NCBI RefSeq assembly: GCF_031846525.1
Contig: NZ_JAVRHM010000008.1
Coordinates: 62,001 to 126,000, forward strand
Reading direction: 5' to 3'
DNA length: 64,000 bases
Source of the DNA: Autumnicola patrickiae
GTDB lineage: Bacteria; Bacteroidota; Bacteroidia; Flavobacteriales; Flavobacteriaceae
The translations under genes were made by a program, and so were the position numbers. Below the pieces are notes generated by a model. That model was not told where the DNA came from and did not search any database. It was given only the letters and a program-made list of their open reading frames with translations. This document shows positions 36,037 to 45,064 of the stretch, piece after piece. The number at the start of each line of letters is the position of its first letter. The first letter of the stretch is position 1.

Positions 36037-36957
36037 ATGGATGAAATCAGAATTTTTTCCCCGGCCACTGTTGCCAACCTCTCCTGTGGATTTGATGTTC
36101 TAGGCTGTTGCCTGGACTCCGTTGGTGACGAAATGCTCATCAGAAAGAATGATCTTGGGGAGGTTAGAATTACCAAAATTACAGGACAGGATTTACCTCT
36201 GGAAACAGATAAGAATGTTGCCGGGGTTGCAGCTAAAGCCTTGCTTGAGGAATTAAGTAGCAAGCAGGGATTTGATATTGAAATTTATAAAAAAATAAAA
36301 GCAGGAAGCGGAATTGGCAGCAGTGCTGCCAGTTCTGCCGGTGCTGTTTTCGCCATTAATAAGTTACTCGGAGAACGATTCAGCGCAAACGAATTAATCC
36401 CTTTTGCTATGGAAGGGGAACGGCTCGCCAGTGGCAATGCACATGCAGATAACGTGGCACCGGCACTGCTGGGCGGTTTTAGTCTTGTAAAAAGTTACGA
36501 TCCTTTGGAGGTGATAAATCTTCCTTCTCCTTCTGAATTGCGCATGGTCGTACTACATCCTTTAATTGAAATAAAAACAAAGGATTCCAGGTCTATCATT
36601 AAGCAGAGCGTAAGCCTTAAAAAGGCTATTTCCCAGTGGGGAAATTTAGGAGCTTTTGTTAGCGCGCTTTATACTGAAGATTATGAACTGCTGGGGAGAA
36701 GCCTTAAGGACGAGGTTGTTGAACCAATCAGGTCGATCTTAATTCCTTATTTTGATGATTTAAAGCAGGTTGTGATGGATAAAGGAGCCTTAGGCTTCGG
36801 AATTTCAGGTTCGGGTCCTTCAGTTTTTGCCCTTTGCAAAGGCAACGAAAAAGCTGAAAATGTGAAAGCCGCAATAAATGACTTCTATAAATCCAAAGAT
36901 ATAGCGTTCGAACTTCATCTTTCAAAAATTAATACAGAGGGGATAAAAATACTATAA
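36037..36957 (+). CDS. thrB: Homoserine kinase
   Basis: A 306-residue GHMP kinase. IFSPATVANLSCGFDVLG is the N-terminal signature with the substrate-binding Asn/Asp. KAGSGIGSSAASSAGAVFA is the ATP-binding glycine/serine loop, and GFGISGSGPSVFAL is the third GHMP motif. It phosphorylates homoserine made by ThrA. ATP loop, length and operon position are all standard. Its TAA shares one base with the thrC ATG, so translation of the two is coupled. Confidence 0.97.
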   Translation: MDEIRIFSPATVANLSCGFDVLGCCLDSVGDEMLIRKNDLGEVRITKITGQDLPLETDKNVAGVAAKALLEELSSKQGFDIEIYKKIKAGSGIGSSAASSAGAVFAINKLLGERFSANELIPFAMEGERLASGNAHADNVAPALLGGFSLVKSYDPLEVINLPSPSELRMVVLHPLIEIKTKDSRSIIKQSVSLKKAISQWGNLGAFVSALYTEDYELLGRSLKDEVVEPIRSILIPYFDDLKQVVMDKGALGFGISGSGPSVFALCKGNEKAENVKAAINDFYKSKDIAFELHLSKINTEGIKIL

Positions 36958-38252
36958 TGAATTACTTCAGTTTAAATAACAGGGAGCATACCTCCAATTT
37001 TGAAAATGCAGTGGTAAGAGGCCTCGCACCAGATAAGGGTTTATATTTTCCGCAGAAAATTCAAAAACTTCCAAAATACTTCTTCAGTAATATCCAATCT
37101 ATGGATAAAACGGAGATTGCTTTTGAAGCGATTAAAAATTATGTGGGTGACGAAATAAGCGATTCCGCTTTAAAAGATATTATTGCTGATACGCTGGACT
37201 TCGATTTTCCTGTTGTTGATGTGGAAAAAAATGTGGGCAGCCTGGAACTTTTCCACGGTCCTACCTTGGCTTTTAAAGATGTGGGAGCACGTTTTATGGC
37301 GGGCAGTCTTGGATACTTTATCAAAAAGGGAAAACTTGGAAATATTACTGTGCTTGTGGCAACGTCTGGAGATACGGGTGGCGCGGTAGCGAATGGTTTT
37401 CTTGGTGTGGAAGGTATCGACGTGGTGATTCTTTATCCTAAAGGAAAAGTAAGTGAAATCCAGGAAAAGCAACTAACGACCCTGGGGCAGAATATTGTCG
37501 CCTTGGAAGTGGACGGTGCTTTTGACCAGTGTCAGGATATGGTGAAAAGGGCTTTTCTGGATGATGAAATTCAGCAAAAAAGACAACTGACTTCCGCGAA
37601 TTCTATAAACGTTGCGCGTTGGCTGCCGCAAATGTTTTATTACTTCCTGGCTTATAAACAACTGGCAAATAATGACCGAAAATTGGCATTTTCGGTGCCT
37701 AGCGGTAATTTCGGCAATATCTGCGCCGGACTTTTAGCCAGGGAAATGGGATTGCCTATAGATCATTTCATCGCTTCCAATAACGCAAATAATGTAGTTA
37801 CGCGATACCTCACAAATGGCAATTATCAGCCTAAAGCGAGCGTCCAAACCATTTCTAATGCTATGGATGTTGGGAATCCAAGCAATTTTGTAAGGGTGCT
37901 GGAACTTTTTCAGAATGAATTCGGAAATCTGAAGGAGCATTTATCTTCTTATAGTTTTGATGATCTGGCCACAAAAATGACCATTAAAGAAGTTTTCGAC
38001 AAAACAGGATATGTGATGGATCCGCACGGCGCTATAGGTTATCTAGGGCTACAAGAATTTCTCAAACAAAATAAAGATTACTACGGAATATTTCTTGAAA
38101 CGGCACATCCTGTTAAGTTTTTAGACACTGTGGAAGAAGCGATAGGGCAAAAAGTTGCTATTCCTGATTCCATTGAAGGTATCATACACAAAGAGAAAAA
38201 ATCTCATCAGATTAGTGATTATGATGAGCTTAAATCTTACTTATTGTCATAG
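36957..38252 (+). CDS. thrC: Threonine synthase
   Basis: A 431-residue fold-type II PLP enzyme. LELFHGPTLAFKDVGARF contains the Schiff-base lysine in the FKD context. VATSGDTGGAVA is the phosphate-binding loop, and SVPSGNFGNICAGLLA is the typical second loop. It turns phosphohomoserine into threonine, finishing the pathway started by thrA and thrB. Length is that of the long bacterial class. It is the last gene of the operon, followed at 38272 by a strong terminator. Confidence 0.97.
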   Translation: MNYFSLNNREHTSNFENAVVRGLAPDKGLYFPQKIQKLPKYFFSNIQSMDKTEIAFEAIKNYVGDEISDSALKDIIADTLDFDFPVVDVEKNVGSLELFHGPTLAFKDVGARFMAGSLGYFIKKGKLGNITVLVATSGDTGGAVANGFLGVEGIDVVILYPKGKVSEIQEKQLTTLGQNIVALEVDGAFDQCQDMVKRAFLDDEIQQKRQLTSANSINVARWLPQMFYYFLAYKQLANNDRKLAFSVPSGNFGNICAGLLAREMGLPIDHFIASNNANNVVTRYLTNGNYQPKASVQTISNAMDVGNPSNFVRVLELFQNEFGNLKEHLSSYSFDDLATKMTIKEVFDKTGYVMDPHGAIGYLGLQEFLKQNKDYYGIFLETAHPVKFLDTVEEAIGQKVAIPDSIEGIIHKEKKSHQISDYDELKSYLLS

Positions 38253-38271
38253 GATTAGAAGTAAAAGCCAT

Positions 38272-38322
38272 ACCCCACAGGTTTTAGCCAGTAAGGTTAT
38301 CGGAACCTGTGGGGTTTATTTT
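38272..38322 (+). terminator. Terminator of the thr operon
   Basis: ACCCCACAGGTT (38272-38283) pairs exactly with AACCTGTGGGGT (38304-38315), a 12-bp stem around a 20-base loop, followed by TTTATTTT. It lies 19 bases after the thrC stop. Confidence 0.8.
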
Positions 38323-38350
38323 AAAGACATGGGTTAGAACCACTTCCAAA

Positions 38351-38376
38351 ACAGTATGTCGATAATTGGCAAATTT
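38351..38376. repeat. Short dispersed repeat, copy 1 (divergent)
   Basis: CAGTATGTCGATAATTGGCA shares the core TCGATAATTG with two better-matched copies at 38980-39000 and 47291-47315. The flank CAGTA-x-GTCGATAATTG is shared with the 47 kb copy. It lies in the 253 bp between thrC and the lipoprotein gene, where I see no intact gene. Confidence 0.45.
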
Positions 38377-38505
38377 GGGCTTAGACTTTTTAAGGATAAA
38401 TAGATCAATCAGGTATCAAAAAACTTTCCGAAAGTGGATTACCTAAAGCAAATTGGGTGAATGGAACACGTGGACGATCGCTTTGAAGACCTAATTGAGC
38501 TTTAG

Positions 38506-38901
38506 CTAATTTGTTTTCAAGGTTAAGACGTCATTAGTTACTTCAACTACTTCGAATTCGTATATTTCTTCTGCTCCTGAATTGTAAATTTTAAGAATAT
38601 CCGTATCCTCATCATATTCCCACGTACCTCTCGCCGTGTAGTGAGCATCATTTGGAGCTAAGACGCTATATTCACATACATTATTACTCTCAAAGTAAAA
38701 CATTTGCCTGTACCTACTTGTTGGAAAAGCATTGAACCTTTCAGATCTGTAAATTTCAATTTCTTCTGACGGATTTTCCTCATAGGATTCAATCCATTGT
38801 ACTCCTATTAAGTCTCTTTCATTCACTTCGTCATCTTTTTCACAACTTAGCATTATGATAACCAAGGAAAGGAAAAGAGATAAAAAAAGTAGCTTCTTCA
38901 T
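38506..38901 (-). CDS. Small lipoprotein, lipocalin-like
   Basis: About 131 residues; I take the ATG at 38901 (MKKLLFLSLF), two codons inside an earlier ATG. The signal peptide ends LSC with lipidated Cys (lipobox IMLSC), followed by acidic EKDDE as in outer-surface lipoproteins of Bacteroidota. The mature part has alternating beta-strand patterns (RQMFYFESNNVCEYSV, ARGTWEYDEDTDILKIY) resembling the lipocalin-like proteins common in this phylum. Function is unknown. A second, similar lipoprotein gene lies upstream on the same strand. Confidence 0.75.
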   Translation of the reverse strand: MKKLLFLSLFLSLVIIMLSCEKDDEVNERDLIGVQWIESYEENPSEEIEIYRSERFNAFPTSRYRQMFYFESNNVCEYSVLAPNDAHYTARGTWEYDEDTDILKIYNSGAEEIYEFEVVEVTNDVLTLKTN

Positions 38902-38979
38902 TATCATAGCTTTAACTGAAGTTTTTCTGAAAAGACCAAACCAGTACTCACTGGTTTTAAAATCTTCTGAGATTTATTA

Positions 38980-39000
38980 TCAGATCGATAATTGCCATTT
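38980..39000. repeat. Short dispersed repeat, copy 2
   Basis: TCAGATCGATAATTGCCATT, continuing as TTTT, lies between the two lipoprotein genes. TCGATAATTGCCATTTT (17 bases) is identical to the copy at 47 kb. Same orientation as the other two copies. Confidence 0.5.
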
Positions 39001-39039
39001 TTTGAGGTAGATTTTATACGAACAGCACAATATTCTATG

Positions 39040-39540
39040 TTATTGAACTTCAGCATCACGCTCAAAAGTTATGTCAGCCAAACAGCTTTCTAAAGGTCCA
39101 CAAGGATCAAAATTGAATACTAATTCTTCCTGATTTACAGAATAATCGAAGCTCGATTCCCCATCTTCCTGAATTAGAATTAACTCATCAAGACTTACAA
39201 ATTGTGTAGACTCAATGTTAGAATTCCATTGGTCAAAAATTAAAGACATGCGATCGCCTTCCGTAGTAAAACTTCCTTTCGTTTGCACATGATAACCTTC
39301 AATGGTATTGGTACTGGTGTTTCTTAAAAAAGTATAACTTTCAAAAGTTTTATCACTTAAAAATTCGTACTGCAGTACATATTCATAATTTCCTTCTTCC
39401 AGGTCGGGATAATCTTCATTATTTATTTCATAGGTGTTTTCCCAAACTCCCAGAAGATTTTTTTCATTTGAAATGTTTTCGTCGTCACTTGAGCAGGAAA
39501 TCAGAGTAAAAATTACAATAAGGCTAAGCAATCTTTTCAT
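39040..39540 (-). CDS. Lipoprotein of unknown function
   Basis: A 166-residue lipoprotein with signal MKRLLSLIVIFTLISCSSDDEN; Cys16 is the lipidation site and SSDDE follows. The mature chain is acidic and beta-rich (LLGVWENTYEIN, YVLQYEFLSDKTFESYTF), resembling the lipocalin-like pattern of its downstream neighbour (LIGVQWIESYE, RQMFYFESNN). The two probably share a common ancestor, though similarity is low by eye. Two cysteines near the end (DPCGPLESCLAD) could form a disulfide. No function is recognised. Confidence 0.75.
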   Translation of the reverse strand: MKRLLSLIVIFTLISCSSDDENISNEKNLLGVWENTYEINNEDYPDLEEGNYEYVLQYEFLSDKTFESYTFLRNTSTNTIEGYHVQTKGSFTTEGDRMSLIFDQWNSNIESTQFVSLDELILIQEDGESSFDYSVNQEELVFNFDPCGPLESCLADITFERDAEVQ

Positions 39541-39600
39541 AATTAAGGCTTGGTTGTTTTCTTATAGATGCTATAAACCTGAAAAGGTTGCGTCAAAAAT

Positions 39601-41085
39601 TTAATACTTTGCAGATTCTCCTTCTTTCGGAAGCGTTTTCTGAATAAACTCCCGAATATCATCATTGGCATTCCTCAAATCTTCATTCCGTAAGTACATC
39701 ATATGTCCGCTGCGATATCCCTTAAAGCTTAGCCGGTCTTTCATCTTTCCGCTCTGGTCCAGCTGCCACATAGAATATTTTGCGTTAAAATAGGTCGTGG
39801 CTCCATCAAAATATCCAGATTGAATAAGAACATCCAGATTCGGATTTTGGGCCATGGCCTGCCTCAGATTCTCACCGGAATTGTTTCCTGTCCTGTCCCA
39901 AGGATGAACCGGCCCAAACATAAAGTATTTCAGATCGGTTTTAAAATTCAGCTCTTCGCGCAAATAGTAATTTATTGCCGGGGTAAAGGAGTGTAACCAG
40001 GAAGTAAGTTCAGCATTATAGTCGGGCGAATCACCGGCATCTTTTGCATCGAGCCCCAAATACCGGGAATCCAGTCTCCCCACAGTATAACCGCTTTTAT
40101 CCCGAAGCAATTCTTTCCAAAAACTTCTAATTGGAACTTCAAGATTATTCTGAAGAAATACTTTTTTGGAAACTCCGGAGTAATAAGCCATTCTTTCGGC
40201 AATCTCTTCCCGTTCGGCTTCTTCAGCAAAACCTCCTTTTACAAGAACGGGAAGTACTTCAGTAATTGTATATGCTTCCACTTCTTCTAAAAGTTCGTCG
40301 AGATCTTTGTTCTGCAATTCCGGAGGCAAAACCTTGTGATACCAGGCAGTTGCTGCAAAATATGGTAATCGATTTGCAACTTCTACAGGTCCTTCACGCT
40401 CTATTCCCAATTCCGTTGGAGAAACCAGGATCACACCGTTTAAATACATCCACTGGCTGTTTTGAAGTTCCAGTGCAAGTCCGGAAACCCTTGTGGTTCC
40501 ATAACTTTCTCCAATCAGGTACTTTGGCGACAACCATCGGTTATTTCTTGTTACAAATGTGTTTAACCATTCAGCGAGATAAGAAATATCTGCATTTACC
40601 CCAAAAAACATATCACGCTCCACATTACCACCTTCATCGGGAATTGGCCTGGAATAACCCGTATTTACAGGATTTACGTATACAATATCAGCAACATCTA
40701 GAATAGAGTGCGGATTTTCTTTGATGCCATATGGCTGAACAGGAAAACCTTCATCGTCTATTTTTAAAATTCTGGGTCCGGTATACGCAATATGCATCCA
40801 GACGGAAGCAGAGCCCGGTCCGCCATTAAATGAAACTACTAATGGCCGATTTTCCTGGTTTTTAATTCCACTTCTTTGGTAATAGGTGTAATAAAGACTT
40901 GCTATTGGTTCTCCCGTTTCGTTCCATACTGGCTGGAATCCTGTAGTTGCAGAATAGTTGATGTTTTCACCATTAATTGTAACTGAATGATTTGTAACCA
41001 CCGTAGTATCTACAGGAATCTCAACTTTTTGCGCAAAACAACTTAAGGTTACAAGGAGTAAAAAGAGGGTAGAGGTAAATTTCAT
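39601..41085 (-). CDS. S10-family serine carboxypeptidase-like protein
   Basis: A 494-residue secreted peptidase with signal MKFTSTLFLLLVTLSCFAQ. SFNGGPGSASVWMH is the oxyanion-hole signature of family S10. YLIGESYGTTR (~200) holds the nucleophile Ser, LIQSGYFDGATTY (~425) the Asp, and YRSGHMMYL (~466) the His. It would trim amino acids from the C-terminus of peptides in the periplasm or outside. The UbiB-like gene lies 81 bp upstream on the same strand, without an obvious terminator between. Confidence 0.9.
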   Translation of the reverse strand: MKFTSTLFLLLVTLSCFAQKVEIPVDTTVVTNHSVTINGENINYSATTGFQPVWNETGEPIASLYYTYYQRSGIKNQENRPLVVSFNGGPGSASVWMHIAYTGPRILKIDDEGFPVQPYGIKENPHSILDVADIVYVNPVNTGYSRPIPDEGGNVERDMFFGVNADISYLAEWLNTFVTRNNRWLSPKYLIGESYGTTRVSGLALELQNSQWMYLNGVILVSPTELGIEREGPVEVANRLPYFAATAWYHKVLPPELQNKDLDELLEEVEAYTITEVLPVLVKGGFAEEAEREEIAERMAYYSGVSKKVFLQNNLEVPIRSFWKELLRDKSGYTVGRLDSRYLGLDAKDAGDSPDYNAELTSWLHSFTPAINYYLREELNFKTDLKYFMFGPVHPWDRTGNNSGENLRQAMAQNPNLDVLIQSGYFDGATTYFNAKYSMWQLDQSGKMKDRLSFKGYRSGHMMYLRNEDLRNANDDIREFIQKTLPKEGESAKY

Positions 41086-41166
41086 TTTAGGAGTTATAAT
41101 TATAAAACCTGAAAATTACTTCTAATTATGAAAACCTGCAAAAGAATACTTAGCTCCTTAAAAGGA

Positions 41167-42831
41167 CTAGTCTTTATTATTTAAGTTTTCATCTTTAAAG
41201 ATGATGATATATGATATGTACATCCCGCCTAAAGCAGCTAGAAGAAAGAACAACATCGCCAGGCCGGGATATCCTAAGATCATAAAATTTGAGGGAACCT
41301 GCATTAACATCGCCGCACCTACAATCATAGCCGCAATTATTAATCCCAATGTAATCCTGTTGGCCACTTTCTGAAATCCATCGGTTACCCGCTTTTCGTC
41401 AATAGCTTCGATTTTTATTTTGAAATTATTATTCGCCAGGTTCTCGGAAATTTTATTAAGTCTTTCGGGTGCATGTTCAGCTAATTTTTTCGACTGCAAA
41501 AGCATTGTAAAGAAGTTCTCCGGCTTCAGTTCTTCGTAAACTTTGGTTTGCATAATCTTGGTTACGTGCCTTTTGATAGCCTCTCTTAAATCAAAGTCGG
41601 GATCCAAAACAGCGACAATCTGATCCATATTCAAAAGGATTTTTCCCAGAATATTGAGTTCTACAGGAATTTGAATTCCAGACTCGGCCGAAAGCCGATT
41701 AAGATGAATGACGAGCCGGCCAGTTTGGAGATCCTTTGCTGTGCTGTGATCGCTTTCCATAATAATATTAGTTATGGCTTTGCGGAATGATCGCAGATCG
41801 GTTTCTTCATCATATTCACTCATTCCAATAAGTACATTGGCAGTTTCTGCACCGTTAGTATTACTAATGGCAATGAGTAGCTGTAAAATATTCTCCTGCA
41901 TTTGTGGAGTAAACCTTGCCACCATTCCAAGATCAATTAAAGCAATCTTTGCGTCTGGAGTAAACTGAATATTCCCCGGGTGAGGATCTGCATGAACAAA
42001 ACCATCATTAATGATTTGCTTAAGATAGGCCTCCACAAGCTGATCCACGAGAGGGCTATAATCTACCTCCAATTGCTTTAATGGAGAGAGGGAAGTTATT
42101 TTTTTCCCTTGAATATATTCCATCGTAAGCACCTTCCCGGTACAGTAATCATCAATTGGTTGAGGAACAATTAAATCTGGAAACTCACTTAAATTACGAC
42201 CTAAAGTTTTTAGATTTTGTGCTTCCCTGTAATAATCCAGTTCGTAAAGTACAATCCTGCTTAATTCTTCCAGAACGTGATCAAAAGAATATTTTCTGGC
42301 GGTTTTGGTATGTCTTACGGCCAGATCGGCAATTTCTTTTAATGTATCGAGATCTTCGAGAAACTTCTTTTTAATTCCCGGTCGCTGTATTTTCACTGCT
42401 ACAGGCTGCCTAGATCTTAAGGTCGCATAATGTACCTGACCTATAGAGGCACTGGCAAGCGGTTTTTCATCAAATGTGTCAAAAGCTTTTGAAATACGGG
42501 TGCCAATTTCTTCTTCTACAATTTTGTGAACTTCTTCATAGGGAATTGGAGCTACATCATCCTGAAGTGTAGCGAGTTCTTTTAAATAGGCATCGGGTAA
42601 TAAATCTGGCCGTGTAGAAAGTAGCTGACCAAGTTTTACATAAGTTGGTCCCATGTTTTTGAGATCTTCTACTAATTCTTCCGGGGTCTGCTCAAAATCA
42701 TAATCCTTGTTTTCTTCGTCTTCCTCCATCGCATTGGAAGCCGTTTTTTGTAAAAGGTCGCTTTGCCAGTACTTCAGCATAAAGCTAATAAACTTCCGGT
42801 AACGATCCAGACTATCAGGTAGAACAGACAT
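41167..42831 (-). CDS. ABC1/UbiB atypical kinase family protein
   Basis: About 554 residues; the ATG at 42831 (MSVLPDSLDRY) is preferred over a TTG at 42840. The protein-kinase-like fold has the UbiB hallmark KLGQLLSTRPDLLP near residue 78 (K-x-G-Q). ASIGQVHYA is the Ala-rich loop, VAVKIQRPG the ATP-binding lysine strand, HADPHPGNI the catalytic loop and LIDLGM the metal-binding D-x-G. Two C-terminal transmembrane helices (~495-545) anchor it. Members bind ATP/coenzyme-Q-type lipids and support quinone biosynthesis. Flavobacteria use menaquinone, so the target is uncertain. Confidence 0.9.
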   Translation of the reverse strand: MSVLPDSLDRYRKFISFMLKYWQSDLLQKTASNAMEEDEENKDYDFEQTPEELVEDLKNMGPTYVKLGQLLSTRPDLLPDAYLKELATLQDDVAPIPYEEVHKIVEEEIGTRISKAFDTFDEKPLASASIGQVHYATLRSRQPVAVKIQRPGIKKKFLEDLDTLKEIADLAVRHTKTARKYSFDHVLEELSRIVLYELDYYREAQNLKTLGRNLSEFPDLIVPQPIDDYCTGKVLTMEYIQGKKITSLSPLKQLEVDYSPLVDQLVEAYLKQIINDGFVHADPHPGNIQFTPDAKIALIDLGMVARFTPQMQENILQLLIAISNTNGAETANVLIGMSEYDEETDLRSFRKAITNIIMESDHSTAKDLQTGRLVIHLNRLSAESGIQIPVELNILGKILLNMDQIVAVLDPDFDLREAIKRHVTKIMQTKVYEELKPENFFTMLLQSKKLAEHAPERLNKISENLANNNFKIKIEAIDEKRVTDGFQKVANRITLGLIIAAMIVGAAMLMQVPSNFMILGYPGLAMLFFLLAALGGMYISYIIIFKDENLNNKD

Positions 42832-42942
42832 ACACTTCAATTAGGTTAATGAGGCTATAATATGACTTAGCTTAAACAATTCACAAATTACAAGGCTTTG
42901 CCTTAATCAGCAAGAGAATGAGAAATATTTAACGATTCCAGG

Positions 42943-44943
42943 TTATAAGGAAAGGATTTTATTAATATGATTAATATTAGATGGATTTCCAAAAAGATAA
43001 AGAAGGTCATCCTGCATAATAATAGTATTGGGGGAAATTTCTGTGAGATAATCATTCTCCCTTTTTATAGCCAGCACAGTCACCCTGTAATTTTTTCCCA
43101 TTCCAGATTCTTTAATGGTCTTACCAACAATTTTCTTATTGTTCCGCCTAACGCTAAGAGTTGCTATTTCTTTATTCGGAATATTAAGATGCTGTAAGTT
43201 AGGGTTATGGGGTTTGCCTTTAAGAGATGTAAGCATCGCATAATCTGAAGAACGGATGCTGTCTGTAAAATCCTGAATTTCATCAAAAGGGACCAAATAT
43301 TTTTTCAAGACCCGGGTGAAAATTTCTATTGAAGTTTCAAATTCTTCAGGAATTACTTCATCTGCCCCAAGGCGGATACTTTCTTCAATTTCGCTAACAT
43401 AACGGGTTCGAACAATTATAAAAGCCGTTTGGGTAAATAAACGGATACTGCTAATAATTTTATGAGTGGCAGCAGGATCTGAAATGGCAATTACCACCAC
43501 ACGCGCTTCCTGAACATGAATATGTTCTAAAATAGTAGGATTTGTTGCATCCCCAAAGACCACAGGTTCTCCCTTGGCCTTGGCTTTATTGAAAGAATCT
43601 GGATCCATATCTACAATTACATACGGAATATTGGCATTTCTGGCAGCCTTTCCAATATTCCCGCCATTAATTCCATAACCTATAATCACAAGGTGATCGT
43701 GCAGGTTTTCTTCAGAAAATTCTTCCGTATCAGCAGATTTCTTAATATTATTGAGCCGTTTTCTTACTGCGGAAGGGATTGGTGCTTTAAGAATAGCATA
43801 GGTGATCCTGGAAGAATAGGAAATAAGGAATGGTGTTAAGCCCATACTTATAATTGAAATAGCGAGAAAATACTGATAAATATTCTCCGGAATCAATCCG
43901 TTCTCCAATCCAACTCCGGAAAGCAGAAGCGAAAATTCACCAACCTGAAACAGGCTAAAAAGCGTCATAAAGATAGTTCGTGGCTTATATTTTAAAATAA
44001 GCGTAGTCAATCCTACTACAACCATTTTAAGCAGGATAACGGCAACAACAAGTAGTAAAATGTAAACTATATTGCTAAAAAAGAAGTTTAGATTTAGCAG
44101 CGTTCCAACTGAAATAAAGAAAAAACTGATAAATATTTCTCTGAAAGGGAGCACATTAGCAGTAGCCTGGTGGCTGTAATCAGATTCGGATATAATCAAT
44201 CCGGCAAAGAACGCACCGAGGGCCAGAGAAAGTCCGACAGAGGAGGTTAACCAGGCAATCCCAAAACAAAAAACTACGACCGTAAGAATAAATAATTCCT
44301 GATTTTTAGTTTTTACCACCCATTCAAAAACTTTTGGTACTACATATTTAGCCAGAAGAATAATTACAATTCCTACTAAAATCACTTTGGCGGTAAGAAT
44401 ACCAATTGTCAGCAAAATATTGTCAGATTTACCCGCCAATAACGGTGTAAAGAGCATCATGGGAACAACAATAATATCCTGAAAAATAAGAATGGCCACA
44501 CCAATCCTGCCGTGTGGAGCAGTCATTTCACCTTTTTCCTGAAGAAGCTTTAGAACAATTGCAGTACTACTTAATGAGAAAAGAAATCCTAGGAAGATGG
44601 ATGTATTTAGCGGAAGTCCTAAAAAAGTAGCGACCAGTGTTGTTATTAGAATTGTGCCACCAACCTGGAGACCACCTCCAAAAATAATTGTATTTTTTAT
44701 GGATGCCAATCCTTTCAACGAAAGCTCAATTCCAATGACAAACAGCAGAAAAATAATACCAATTTCCGAAAGTAATTCTACCTCGTGTTGGGAGCTTATA
44801 AGATTAAAGGCATGGGGCCCTGCAATAATTCCTGCAAGTAAAAATCCCAGGATAGAAGGAACTTTTATTTTTTGAAACGCGAGGATAATTAGGATTGATA
44901 ATCCAAGGATTACGACAATATCCTGTAGAATAGGAATTTCCAT
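42943..44943 (-). CDS. CPA2 cation:proton antiporter with RCK domains (KefB/KefC-like)
   Basis: A 666-residue transporter. About 12 transmembrane helices fill ~1-385, with the GFLLAGIIAGPHAF first-half signature and SLALGAFFAGLIISESD carrying the helix acidic residue. A TrkA-N domain begins LVIIGYGINGGNIGKAAR (~412) with the Rossmann glycine motif and VIVDMDPDS. A TrkA-C domain lies at ~575-666. It should exchange K+ or Na+ for H+, gated by nucleotide binding. Kef-specific glutathione control is not evident. Full-length. Confidence 0.9.
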   Translation of the reverse strand: MEIPILQDIVVILGLSILIILAFQKIKVPSILGFLLAGIIAGPHAFNLISSQHEVELLSEIGIIFLLFVIGIELSLKGLASIKNTIIFGGGLQVGGTILITTLVATFLGLPLNTSIFLGFLFSLSSTAIVLKLLQEKGEMTAPHGRIGVAILIFQDIIVVPMMLFTPLLAGKSDNILLTIGILTAKVILVGIVIILLAKYVVPKVFEWVVKTKNQELFILTVVVFCFGIAWLTSSVGLSLALGAFFAGLIISESDYSHQATANVLPFREIFISFFFISVGTLLNLNFFFSNIVYILLLVVAVILLKMVVVGLTTLILKYKPRTIFMTLFSLFQVGEFSLLLSGVGLENGLIPENIYQYFLAISIISMGLTPFLISYSSRITYAILKAPIPSAVRKRLNNIKKSADTEEFSEENLHDHLVIIGYGINGGNIGKAARNANIPYVIVDMDPDSFNKAKAKGEPVVFGDATNPTILEHIHVQEARVVVIAISDPAATHKIISSIRLFTQTAFIIVRTRYVSEIEESIRLGADEVIPEEFETSIEIFTRVLKKYLVPFDEIQDFTDSIRSSDYAMLTSLKGKPHNPNLQHLNIPNKEIATLSVRRNNKKIVGKTIKESGMGKNYRVTVLAIKRENDYLTEISPNTIIMQDDLLYLFGNPSNINHINKILSL

Positions 44944-45012
44944 GCAGCAATAAGTAGTTTTAGCAAATTTATTTGAAAATTCAATTTAGGAGATTTGCCC
45001 GAAATAAAATAA

Positions 45013-45042
45013 AAAAAGCGGTAGTATCTACCACCGCTTTTT
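45013..45042 (-). terminator. Terminator after the M61 peptidase gene
   Basis: AAAAAGCGGT (45013-45022) pairs with ACCGCTTTTT (45033-45042); inner bases add GGTAG/CTACC. Read on the - strand, the stem is followed by a run of Ts, and it lies 23 bases after the stop of the gene at 45065. Confidence 0.8.
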
Positions 45043-45064
45043 AACTTGTTTAAATAATGAACAT

